Source: Proteobacteria bacterium SG_bin4
GTDB lineage: Bacteria > Pseudomonadota > Gammaproteobacteria > Burkholderiales > Nitrosomonadaceae
Length of the DNA stretch: 64,000 nucleotides
Reading direction: 5' to 3'
Assembly (NCBI GenBank): GCA_002083395.1
Contig: LWDH01000015.1
Location: 21,055-85,054 of the forward strand
The notes under the pieces are model-generated. The model did not search any database and was not told the origin of the DNA. It saw only the letters and a list, made by a program, of their open reading frames with translations. A program made the translations under genes and the position numbers. Shown here one piece after another: positions 7,091 through 15,473 of this stretch (position 1 is its first letter; each line of letters starts with the position of its first letter).

Positions 7091-9103
7091 ATGTCACAAC
7101 CCGTTTCACTGCTTTTTGGCGTGCACGCACATCAGCCAGTCGGCAATTTCCCCGAAGTCCTGAGAGACGCACACCTGCGCTGTTACAAACCATTCCTGGA
7201 AGTGCTTTATCGCTACCCGGAATTCCGCTTTTCCGTGCATTTTTCCGGCTGGCTGCTCGATTATCTGCTGCAAAATTTCCCGGATGACATGGCGCTGCTG
7301 CATGAAATGGTGACACGCCGGCAAGTCGAGCTGTTTGGCGCGGGCGATACCGAACCAGTGTTGGCTGTGATCCCTCAGCGCGACCGTATCGGACAGGTTG
7401 AAACATTTTCCGCAAAACTTGCGGAAAAAATGGGACAACGTCCGCAAGGCGCCTGGTTAACCGAACGCGTGTGGGAATCGACAGTCGTTCCGGCGCTGGC
7501 GGATTGCGGCATTCGATATGTCATCGTCGATGACTATCATTTTCTGTGCGCCGGAAAAGCCGCTGATGAATTAAACGGTTATTTCACCACCGAGGAAGAA
7601 GGCCGCAAGCTGGATCTGTTTCCGATTTCAGAGACCTTGCGCTACAAAATCCCCTTCGCCCCGGTCGAGGACACCATCGCTTATCTGGAATCGCTGACTA
7701 CTCTGCCGGCATCGAATACTGCGGTAGCGGTTTATTTCGACGATATCGAGAAATTCGGGATTTGGCCGGAAACTTATCAATGGGTCTACGAGAAAGGCTG
7801 GCTTGAACGTTTTATCCAAGGCGTGCTGGCTTCCCCCAAAATTCTTCCGCAGCATTACAGCGAATATCACGCCGCTGAAAAAACCCGCGGCGTGATCTAT
7901 TTGCCGACGGTTTCATACATCGAGATGAATGAATGGACCTTACCGGCTCATGCCGCCAACACCTATGCCGAACTGGTTCAGCAAGCGAAAACCAGTAGTT
8001 GGTACGAATCGAAAAAAGCATTTTTGCGCGGCGGTATCTGGAAAAATTTCTTTTCCCGCTACCCGGAATCCAATTGGATGCATAAGCGCATGCTGTCCCT
8101 TTCCGCACGCTTGGCGGCGCTGCCGGAGAAACAACGGACCGGTCAAATGCGCCAGAAACTCTATGAGGCGCAGGCTAACGATGCTTATTGGCACGGTCTA
8201 TTCGGCGGTCTCTATCTGCCGCATTTGCGGCGTGCGGTGTACAACGCCATGGTGGAATTGGAAGCGTTGCTTGATCGTTGTGTACCGCGTCCGTCTTACC
8301 ATACCGAAGATACCGACTTGGATGGCGTTGACGAAGCATACTTGCAAAATGGCATCCTGCAAGCAGTATTGAAACTGGATTGCTTCGCCAGCATTTGTGA
8401 ATTGGATATGTACCCGCTGAAACATAATTTCGGTGATACTTTACGCAGCCAGGTCGAACATTATCACCAGAAAATCCAACCCGGCGGACCCCGGAATACA
8501 AATCATAGCGGCAGCGGCATTGCCTCGGCCCATGACCGGATCAGTTATAAGCATGAGATTAGCGCTGCGGATATTCAAGCCGACGATTACCCCCGTGGCT
8601 TGTTTATCGATCGCTTGGACGGCATGTTTATCGCTTATCGCTCTTTAACTTCGGCACTCGAAAATAATCACTTCCAGTCGGAAAATACCGCGTATCCGAT
8701 TCATAAGCTGATCATCCTCGACGATAACCGGTTGCAAGTCACTTACCATTTCACTGCCAAGTTTTCACACGCATTCAGCACCGAAATCAACCTGGCGATG
8801 CCAAGCTGCGATGGTATGGGCGGCCGGTATATTTATCAGGGTAAAATTCCCGGCGGTTTTGGCCAATTGCTGGAACTGACCGCAATCACCGAACTGACAC
8901 TCGACGACGATACCTTAGGCGGCAGTGTCACGCTGACGACGTCTCATCCGGTCACTTTACGGGCACGCCCGCATTTTTCAGTCTCGCAATCTGAAAGCGG
9001 TTTTGAGAAAATCATGCAAGCGGTCACGCTGCTGCTCGAATGGCCGGTTGCAGCGCCGGAATTGATCGTTACATTGACCATCAACGCGCGGACACAGCCA
9101 TAA
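7091..9103 (+). CDS. GH57 4-alpha-glucanotransferase / amylase with DUF1925-DUF1926-type C-terminal domains
   Basis: 670 aa, the size of the Thermococcus-type GH57 4-alpha-glucanotransferase. The barrel starts LLFGVHAHQPVGNF (HQP motif); GAWLTERVWE holds the likely nucleophile Glu; YVIVDDYHF and VYFDDIEKFG hold acidic active-site residues. The C-terminal half (about 390-670) is beta-rich, with SGIASAHDRISYKHEI and LFIDRLDGMF, matching the accessory domains of this subfamily. It would disproportionate maltodextrins or trim glycogen. A good ribosome site (GGAG) lies 7 nt before the ATG. It sits 127 nt after the first GH57 gene and 54 nt before pgi, probably in the same operon. Confidence 0.9.
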   Translation: MSQPVSLLFGVHAHQPVGNFPEVLRDAHLRCYKPFLEVLYRYPEFRFSVHFSGWLLDYLLQNFPDDMALLHEMVTRRQVELFGAGDTEPVLAVIPQRDRIGQVETFSAKLAEKMGQRPQGAWLTERVWESTVVPALADCGIRYVIVDDYHFLCAGKAADELNGYFTTEEEGRKLDLFPISETLRYKIPFAPVEDTIAYLESLTTLPASNTAVAVYFDDIEKFGIWPETYQWVYEKGWLERFIQGVLASPKILPQHYSEYHAAEKTRGVIYLPTVSYIEMNEWTLPAHAANTYAELVQQAKTSSWYESKKAFLRGGIWKNFFSRYPESNWMHKRMLSLSARLAALPEKQRTGQMRQKLYEAQANDAYWHGLFGGLYLPHLRRAVYNAMVELEALLDRCVPRPSYHTEDTDLDGVDEAYLQNGILQAVLKLDCFASICELDMYPLKHNFGDTLRSQVEHYHQKIQPGGPRNTNHSGSGIASAHDRISYKHEISAADIQADDYPRGLFIDRLDGMFIAYRSLTSALENNHFQSENTAYPIHKLIILDDNRLQVTYHFTAKFSHAFSTEINLAMPSCDGMGGRYIYQGKIPGGFGQLLELTAITELTLDDDTLGGSVTLTTSHPVTLRARPHFSVSQSESGFEKIMQAVTLLLEWPVAAPELIVTLTINARTQP

Positions 9104-9157
9104 GATGCGCCGATCACATTATTAACACGCTGCAAGACGCCAATACATCAATACGAT

Positions 9158-10792
9158 ATGTCAGCACTTACACACTCACCCGCCTGGCTCGCATTAAAAG
9201 CGCACCATTCCATCATGACAGCACGGCACTTGCGCCAATTGTTCCATGACGACCCAACTCGCTTCGAGAAATTCTCCTTGCAATTTAAAGACATATTGAT
9301 GGACTTCTCAAAGCAACCGATCACGGCGGAAACCATTGATTTGCTGCTTGCCCTGGCGCAGCAGCAACAATTACAAAATTGGATCGACCGCATGTTCTCC
9401 GGCGATACAATCAATTCCACCGAACAACGCGCTGCCTTGCATATCGCATTGCGCAGCGACCAACCGGTTTATTGCGATGGCGTGGATGTGCTGCCCGATG
9501 TGAAACGTGTGCTCAAACAAATGGAGCGTTTTGTCATCGCGATTCAAAGCGGCGCACGCCGCGGCTATAGCGGCAAGATCTTTACCGATATCGTCAATAT
9601 TGGCATCGGCGGTTCGGATCTCGGCCCGGTGATGGTCACCGAAGCGCTCAAACCCTATTGGGTGAACGGCATCAAGCCGCACTTCATTTCCAATATCGAC
9701 GGCGCGCAATTGACCGACACTTTGCGGCATCTCAACCCGGAAACGACGTTATTCATTATCGCGTCGAAAACTTTTACCACGCAGGAAACATTGACCAATG
9801 CCCATTCCGCGCGCCAATGGTTTCTGGCAAACGGCGGCAGTGAACCAGCGATCGCGCAGCATTTTGTCGCAGTCTCGACCAACCGTGCCGCAGTGACACA
9901 ATTCGGTATCGACCCGGATAACATGTTCGAATTCTGGGATTGGGTCGGCGGCCGCTACTCGCTATGGTCGGCGATCGGCTTGCCGATTGCGTTGACCACC
10001 GGCATGGATCATTTCTATGCATTGCTCGCCGGTGCCCGCGGCATGGACCGGCACTTCGCCACCGCGCCGTTGCAACAAAATCTGCCGGTGATGCTGGGGC
10101 TGCTGGGCATCTGGCAAATCAATTTTTATGGCACCGCCAGTCATGCGGTATTGCCGTACGATCAATCGTTGCACCGTTTCCCTGCGTATTTGCAGCAATT
10201 GGAGATGGAAAGCAACGGCAAACGCATCACGCGAGACGGCGAAGCCACCGATTATGATACTGGCGCAGTAGTTTGGGGTGAACCCGGCACCAATGGGCAG
10301 CATGCCTTTTATCAATTGTTGCATCAAGGCACGCAAACCGTCTCCGCCGATTTTCTGGCGCCGTGCCAGAGCCAATATCCGGTAGGCGATCATCACCACA
10401 TGCTGCTGGCTAATTTTTTTGCGCAAACCGAAGCGCTGATGACCGGAAAAACCGAGGAGGAAGTCCGCGCCGAACTGCAGAAACAAGGATTGAGCGGCGC
10501 AGCCCTCGAACAATTGCTGCCGCACAAGATTTTTCCCGGCAACCGTCCGACCACATCGATTTTATTCAAAAAACTCGATCCTCAAACGCTCGGTGCGTTG
10601 ATTGCGCTGTACGAACATAAAGTGTTTGTGCAAAGCGCAATCTGGAATATCAACCCGTTCGATCAATGGGGCGTGGAACTGGGTAAACAGTTGGCCGGAA
10701 AGATTCTCGGGGAATTGGCGGACGATCATTCTGTAACTTCACATGACGCATCCACCAATGGCCTGATTCAGTATTTCAAAGCACACCGGTAA
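9158..10792 (+). CDS. pgi: Glucose-6-phosphate isomerase
   Basis: 544 aa, close to the usual 549. It interconverts glucose-6-phosphate and fructose-6-phosphate and so joins glycogen to gluconeogenesis from the Calvin cycle. Phosphate-binding and signature motifs are present: NIGIGGSDLGPVM, SKTFTTQET, and near the end GEPGTNGQHAFYQLLHQGT with the active-site Glu and His and VQSAIWNINPFDQWGVELGK with the catalytic Lys. It ends 8 nt before glgA, so the two are almost certainly co-transcribed. Confidence 0.97.
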   Translation: MSALTHSPAWLALKAHHSIMTARHLRQLFHDDPTRFEKFSLQFKDILMDFSKQPITAETIDLLLALAQQQQLQNWIDRMFSGDTINSTEQRAALHIALRSDQPVYCDGVDVLPDVKRVLKQMERFVIAIQSGARRGYSGKIFTDIVNIGIGGSDLGPVMVTEALKPYWVNGIKPHFISNIDGAQLTDTLRHLNPETTLFIIASKTFTTQETLTNAHSARQWFLANGGSEPAIAQHFVAVSTNRAAVTQFGIDPDNMFEFWDWVGGRYSLWSAIGLPIALTTGMDHFYALLAGARGMDRHFATAPLQQNLPVMLGLLGIWQINFYGTASHAVLPYDQSLHRFPAYLQQLEMESNGKRITRDGEATDYDTGAVVWGEPGTNGQHAFYQLLHQGTQTVSADFLAPCQSQYPVGDHHHMLLANFFAQTEALMTGKTEEEVRAELQKQGLSGAALEQLLPHKIFPGNRPTTSILFKKLDPQTLGALIALYEHKVFVQSAIWNINPFDQWGVELGKQLAGKILGELADDHSVTSHDASTNGLIQYFKAHR

Positions 10793-10800
10793 CATCCTTC

Positions 10801-12273
10801 ATGCCGTCGCTACAATCGCTTCGCGTGCTCTTTATCACTTCGGAAGTCTATCCGTTGTGCAAAACCGGCGGCCTGGGCGACGTCAGCGCCGCGCTGCCTG
10901 CTGCATTGCGGACACTGCAAACCGATGTCAGGCTGTTGTTGCCGGGTTACCCGCAAGTGCTGGCCGGCGTGAAATACAAATCCAAGATCGCTGATTTTTC
11001 ATCATTAGCGCATTTTCCTCCCGCATCTTTGCTGTCGGCGCGGTTATCGTTGAACAAAGCGGAACACATTCCGGTATTTGTGATTGACTGCCCCGGCCTC
11101 TATTGCCGTGACGGCGGACCTTATATGGACGAATACGGCCGCGACTGGCCGGATAACGCATTGCGCTTCGGCTTGTTGTCAAAAATCGGCGCAATATTGA
11201 GCAGCGATAGCAGCCCAATTGCCTGGCGCCCGCACATTGCGCATTGCAATGATTGGCAAAGCGGGCTCACCCCCGCTTACCTGCATTTCCACAACGGCAA
11301 TAAAGCGGCTACTGTCATCACCATCCATAACCTCGCCTTTCAAGGTTGCTTCCCGCCCGGAACTGTCGTGCAATTGGGTTTGCCGCCCGAGAGTTTCGAC
11401 ATTCACGGCGTCGAATATTACGGCAATCTATCGTTTCTCAAAGCCGGGCTTTATTATGCCGACCACCTTACTACCGTCAGCCCGAATTACGCCAAAGAGA
11501 TACAAACGGAGCCGCTGGGGTTCGGTCTACAAGGCCTGCTCGCCACACGCAGCAATCAACTGAGCGGTATCGTCAACGGTATCGATACCCGGGAATGGGA
11601 TCCCGCAACCGATCCGCACCTGGAACAACACTACAACCGTCAAAAGCTTTCCGACAAGGCTGCCAACAAAAGCGCTTTGCAGCAGCGCATGGATTTGACT
11701 GTCGATGCCAATATCCCGCTGTTCGGCATGGTCAGCCGCTTGAGTTACCAGAAAGGAATCGATCTATTAATACAGATCGCGCCGCAACTGGTAAAAATAC
11801 CCGCGCAACTGGTAGTGCTCGGCAGCGATCAAGCACAGCTCGAGCACCTTCTGGTGATGCTGGCGCACAGTCACCCGGGCAGCATCGCCGTGCGCATCGG
11901 CTACAACGAAACCCTATCGCACTTGATCGAAGCCGGCGCCGATTGCTTTCTAATGCCATCCCGCTTTGAGCCATGCGGCCTGAATCAGATGTACAGCCAG
12001 CATTACGGCACCCCGCCGATCGTGCATGCCACCGGCGGCCTGGTCGATACGGTGGTTGATTGCACCCCGGAAACGCTTGCCAACAATAGCGCCAGCGGCT
12101 TCCTGTTCGATACCATATCCGCCGAACATTTACTTCATACTATTCAACGCGCTACAGCTACTTATCACGATAAAAAAACCTGGCAGCGATTACAAAAAAA
12201 CGGCATGGCCAAGGATTTTAGCTGGCAAACCAGCGCATCAGCTTATCTGAAAATTTACCGGTCATTGCTATAA
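10801..12273 (+). CDS. glgA: Glycogen synthase (ADP-glucose-dependent)
   Basis: 490 aa GT5 glycosyltransferase with two Rossmann domains. It adds glucose from ADP-glucose to the growing alpha-1,4 chain. The N-terminal KTGGLGDV (Lys21) binds ADP-glucose; ITIHNLAFQG, GIVNGIDTREWDP and the C-terminal EPCGLNQMYSQHYGTPPIV and TGGLVDTV are standard GlgA blocks. It is the last gene of the rightward glycogen operon, followed by a hairpin terminator. Confidence 0.97.
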   Translation: MPSLQSLRVLFITSEVYPLCKTGGLGDVSAALPAALRTLQTDVRLLLPGYPQVLAGVKYKSKIADFSSLAHFPPASLLSARLSLNKAEHIPVFVIDCPGLYCRDGGPYMDEYGRDWPDNALRFGLLSKIGAILSSDSSPIAWRPHIAHCNDWQSGLTPAYLHFHNGNKAATVITIHNLAFQGCFPPGTVVQLGLPPESFDIHGVEYYGNLSFLKAGLYYADHLTTVSPNYAKEIQTEPLGFGLQGLLATRSNQLSGIVNGIDTREWDPATDPHLEQHYNRQKLSDKAANKSALQQRMDLTVDANIPLFGMVSRLSYQKGIDLLIQIAPQLVKIPAQLVVLGSDQAQLEHLLVMLAHSHPGSIAVRIGYNETLSHLIEAGADCFLMPSRFEPCGLNQMYSQHYGTPPIVHATGGLVDTVVDCTPETLANNSASGFLFDTISAEHLLHTIQRATATYHDKKTWQRLQKNGMAKDFSWQTSASAYLKIYRSLL

Positions 12274-12320
12274 TCCGCCAAAAGCAATCAGATTAATCCT
12301 CAGCCCGATAATCCAAAAAC

Positions 12321-12348
12321 AAAAACAGGAGCCTAAGCTCCTGTTTTT
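12321..12348. terminator. Bidirectional rho-independent terminator between glgA and PEP-CTERM gene
   Basis: A perfect 12-bp stem AAAAACAGGAGC / GCTCCTGTTTTT with loop CTAA, giving a GC-rich core flanked by A and T runs on both strands. It lies between two convergent genes and can stop transcription from either side. Confidence 0.9.
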
Positions 12349-12368
12349 AGAAAAAAATACAACGATTA

Positions 12369-13163
12369 TTAAACTGCGACTGCTTTTCTGCGGCGCGCTA
12401 AGAAACCTACGAGCCCCAAACCGGCCAGCAACATCGCGTAAGTTTCAGGCTCCGGAACCGGGGTGACTTCAAATCCGGCATAACGCACATTGGATTGCGA
12501 GTTGTTATAGAAACCGAATTGTCCTGAAGCAAACGTGGTGTCGTTCACGGTTACATTCCATAGCTCGGTAGCGCCTTGACTAATCACGATATGAATGTCA
12601 CCGGGCGTCAAGTTGTATTCCAGATGGAAAGTGTATTCGACATTATCAGCCCAGCCTTTGGTGCTGGAATGATTGGTGGCGAGCACGCTCATATCGCCGA
12701 AATCGACCTGATTCTCCCAGAATTCTTCCAATGATAAATCCACCAGACCATCGCCGGTCGCGCCTTCAAATTTTTTGAGGGTCATCCCTTCTGCCGCGGT
12801 GCGACCCACATAGCCTTGCGATGCTTGTTTCCAGTCGAACAGATAAAAATTACTGGAATTTTGATAACCGAAAACAAATCCCATGTAATCGTCGTCGCCG
12901 GATGTTTTAACTTTCCAGGTACCGTCGACGGTATAACTGCTCAGGTTTTGATTGTTCAAAAAGAACGACGGATCGGCATTGATTACCTGCTCGACAGCGG
13001 TATTACCGGGTTCCAGTACCCAGTTGCCCGGGCCTTGACCACCCGGGTAATTCAGGGTCAGTTCCGTCCAGCCTGATAAATCAACCGGTGCCGCATGAAC
13101 GGCAAGCGGTGTTAGTGAAAACAATCCGGCGATTGCAAGATTGCGCATATTTTTTTTCATCAT
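12369..13163 (-). CDS. PEP-CTERM sorting-domain protein with thrombospondin-C-like domain
   Basis: 264 aa. The signal peptide (about 1-24) ends at AVHA. The C-terminus is a PEP-CTERM signal: VPEPETYAMLLAGLGL, hydrophobic stretch, then RRRK, so the protein is expected to be exported and processed by an exosortase. The middle (about 85-140) has DDDYMGFVFGYQNSSNFYLF followed by DWKQASQGYVGR, closely resembling the animal thrombospondin C-terminal L-type-lectin fold (DD-GFVFGYQ-S-FY-WKQ). Acidic residues there would suit calcium binding. A strong ribosome site (AGAGGGG) precedes the first of two adjacent ATGs. Ligand and role are unknown; exopolysaccharide or surface association is inferred from the sorting signal. 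Confidence 0.9.
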   Translation of the reverse strand: MMKKNMRNLAIAGLFSLTPLAVHAAPVDLSGWTELTLNYPGGQGPGNWVLEPGNTAVEQVINADPSFFLNNQNLSSYTVDGTWKVKTSGDDDYMGFVFGYQNSSNFYLFDWKQASQGYVGRTAAEGMTLKKFEGATGDGLVDLSLEEFWENQVDFGDMSVLATNHSSTKGWADNVEYTFHLEYNLTPGDIHIVISQGATELWNVTVNDTTFASGQFGFYNNSQSNVRYAGFEVTPVPEPETYAMLLAGLGLVGFLARRRKAVAV

Positions 13164-13433
13164 AATGAACCCCTCTCATAAAATTTTTATTTCGACAAGG
13201 CATGCCCCCATTAGCACATACTTATTATTATCAATAAATTACCTTGCATTTCTATGGTGAATATTTAACTATTGACAATTTCACCAGCCTCGATATTAAT
13301 CTTTTCAGTTAAAAAATTGAATAAGTATTTTGATATATATTCGCTTACGAGAATATTTTACGCCCCAAGGAACGAGGAATTAAACCCGATAGCGATTAAA
13401 CTACCTTCTGAAATGAAAAAATCATGGATAAGC

Positions 13434-14231
13434 TTAACCGCTACTTTTACCATAACTCCAATATAACAAAAAACCAGTGAATAACATGCCGCCGAACAGA
13501 TTACCGGCAATTACCGGAATGCCGTTCCATAGCCACCAATCGGCGATGGTAATATCCGCTCCGAGCAGAATACCGGTGGGAATTACGAACATGTTGACGA
13601 TTGCGTGTTCATAACCTAGACCGAAGAAAGTCATAATCGGCAGCCACATAGCGGCGATTTTGCCGATGGTGGCGGTTGAGGTGAAAGACATGACAGCGCC
13701 CAGTGTGACCATCCAATTACACAGCATGGCGCTGACAAACGCGGTAATGGTCCCGTCTAAGCCAAGTTTTGCGTATTCGAGCGTTTTGGTTTCAGCAATG
13801 CTGATGGTTCGTTGCAAAGCCGGCAGGGTATCCGGATCAATGATACCCATTTTAGTGACCACGATGCAATACAAATAGGCATAAGCAACACTGCCGGCAA
13901 GGTTGCCGATCAAAACCCAGAACCAGTTTTTGAGCAACAGTGAAAAGCTTGTCCGGCGATCTGCGACAGCAATGGGAATCAACGCAAAATTACCGGTCGC
14001 CAGCCCTAAACCGAGTAGTACAATCATTACAAACCCGACCGGGAACACCATCGCACCTGCCATTCCCCAGCCGGTTTGAGTGGCTGCCAGAATCGCCAAG
14101 GTCGTTGCATAGCCCAGGAAGGCGCCGGCCAGAAATCCACGGATCAACAATTGCTTGACCGGTAAACCAGCTTTTTTGGCGCCCGCTTGCAGCATGTTTT
14201 CAATGATTTCATCGGGTTTGATATACGTCAT
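13434..14231 (-). CDS. Formate/nitrite transporter (FNT) family channel
   Basis: 265 aa, six predicted membrane segments, the usual FNT size. These pentameric inner-membrane channels pass formate, nitrite or similar small anions. Family marks are GLGLATGNF (second-helix loop), AMLCNWMVTLGA (Asn in helix 3-4 region), FFGLGYEHAIVNMFVIP with the central channel His, and a final amphipathic helix. In a nitrite-producing bacterium it is most plausibly a nitrite channel, but the ion cannot be told from sequence. It lies 45 nt downstream of hemW on the same strand. Confidence 0.92.
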   Translation of the reverse strand: MTYIKPDEIIENMLQAGAKKAGLPVKQLLIRGFLAGAFLGYATTLAILAATQTGWGMAGAMVFPVGFVMIVLLGLGLATGNFALIPIAVADRRTSFSLLLKNWFWVLIGNLAGSVAYAYLYCIVVTKMGIIDPDTLPALQRTISIAETKTLEYAKLGLDGTITAFVSAMLCNWMVTLGAVMSFTSTATIGKIAAMWLPIMTFFGLGYEHAIVNMFVIPTGILLGADITIADWWLWNGIPVIAGNLFGGMLFTGFLLYWSYGKSSG

Positions 14232-14276
14232 AATGATTACCCTCAGAGAAAAAGTCGAAGTTGCGATTTTAGCGCA

Positions 14277-15470
14277 TTATCCAGCGGGATTTTTTTCAGG
14301 CAGAAAAAGCTGCAGCAAGTCATTGAGAAAACGACGCCCAATCACAGTTGGTTTGATGCGAAGGTGATCGTGCACGAGCAAACCGCGTCGCTCGGCTTCA
14401 TCAAGCTGCTGTTGCACGACGGTGACCGGTAATCCGGTTCGTTCTTGAAATAATGTTGTATCGAAGCCGCTGGATAGCCGGAGCGCATTCATCATGAATT
14501 CAAAACCCCGATCATCAATCGACAATTCATGCTGCGACTGCACCGGCGATTCACCGGCATGTATTTTGGCTAAGTATTCCTTGGGCTGCTTATAGCGCAT
14601 CTGGCGCACGATTTTATCAGCAAAGCTGATTTTACTGTGTGCGCCAGCACCGATACCCAGATAATCACCGAACAACCAGTAATTCAAATTATGCCGCGAT
14701 TCTTTGCCGTTCTGCGCAAATGCCGAAGTTTCATAATGACGGTAATGATGATTGGCAGCAGTTAATTCGACGATTTCTTGCATTTGCGCGGCTTGTTCGT
14801 CATCCGGGAGTTTCGGCGGGTAGCGGTAAAATAGCGTATTGGGCTCCAAGGTCAGATGATAGGCGGAAATATGCGTGACACCATACTTGCAAGCCGTTTC
14901 AATATCTTGTTGCGCTTCCTGCAGAGATTGATGAGGTAATGCATACATCAGATCGAGATTGATGTTGTCGAAATTGCTCATGGCAATCTCGACGGCACGA
15001 TGCGCTTCCAGATCGTCATGCACGCGCCCGAGTGCTTGCAGATGCTGCCGGTTAAAACTTTGGATGCCGATAGACAAACGGTTTATGCCAGCTTTACGAA
15101 AATCGGCGAATTTTTGCGCCTCAAAAGTACCGGGATTGGCTTCCAGCGTGATTTCTGCAAAATGTTCCAGCGGCAACAGCGTGCGTATGGTTGTTAACAG
15201 AGTATCGATTGCCTCAGCGCTGAAAAGGCTGGGAGTGCCACCTCCGAAGAAAATGGTACTTAATCGCCTGCCCCAAATATCGGGAAGAGCCGCTTCAAGG
15301 TCTTTGATCAGCGCCTTCACATAATCGTCTTCGAGCGTATGGCTGCTCTGCTCTCGGATTTCATGGGAATTGAAATCGCAGTAAGGGCATTTCTTTAAAC
15401 ACCATGGTATGTGAACATATAGACTCAGCGGTGGAAGCGCCTTGAATTTCGGAGTAGGCAAAGCCGTCAT
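14277..15470 (-). CDS. hemW: Radical SAM heme chaperone HemW
   Basis: 397 aa. LYVHIPWCLKKCPYCDF carries the Cys-x3-Cys-x2-Cys cluster ligand set of radical SAM enzymes; GGGTPSLF and IGIQSFN are HemW/HemN family motifs, and a HemN C-terminal domain follows. HemW-type proteins bind heme and are now regarded as heme-insertion chaperones rather than coproporphyrinogen oxidases. The ATG lies 3 nt after the stop of the upstream ABC permease, so expression is coupled to that unit. Cytochrome-rich metabolism of nitrifiers would need such chaperones (inference). Confidence 0.93.
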   Translation of the reverse strand: MTALPTPKFKALPPLSLYVHIPWCLKKCPYCDFNSHEIREQSSHTLEDDYVKALIKDLEAALPDIWGRRLSTIFFGGGTPSLFSAEAIDTLLTTIRTLLPLEHFAEITLEANPGTFEAQKFADFRKAGINRLSIGIQSFNRQHLQALGRVHDDLEAHRAVEIAMSNFDNINLDLMYALPHQSLQEAQQDIETACKYGVTHISAYHLTLEPNTLFYRYPPKLPDDEQAAQMQEIVELTAANHHYRHYETSAFAQNGKESRHNLNYWLFGDYLGIGAGAHSKISFADKIVRQMRYKQPKEYLAKIHAGESPVQSQHELSIDDRGFEFMMNALRLSSGFDTTLFQERTGLPVTVVQQQLDEAERRGLLVHDHLRIKPTVIGRRFLNDLLQLFLPEKNPAG

Positions 15471-15473
15471 GAG

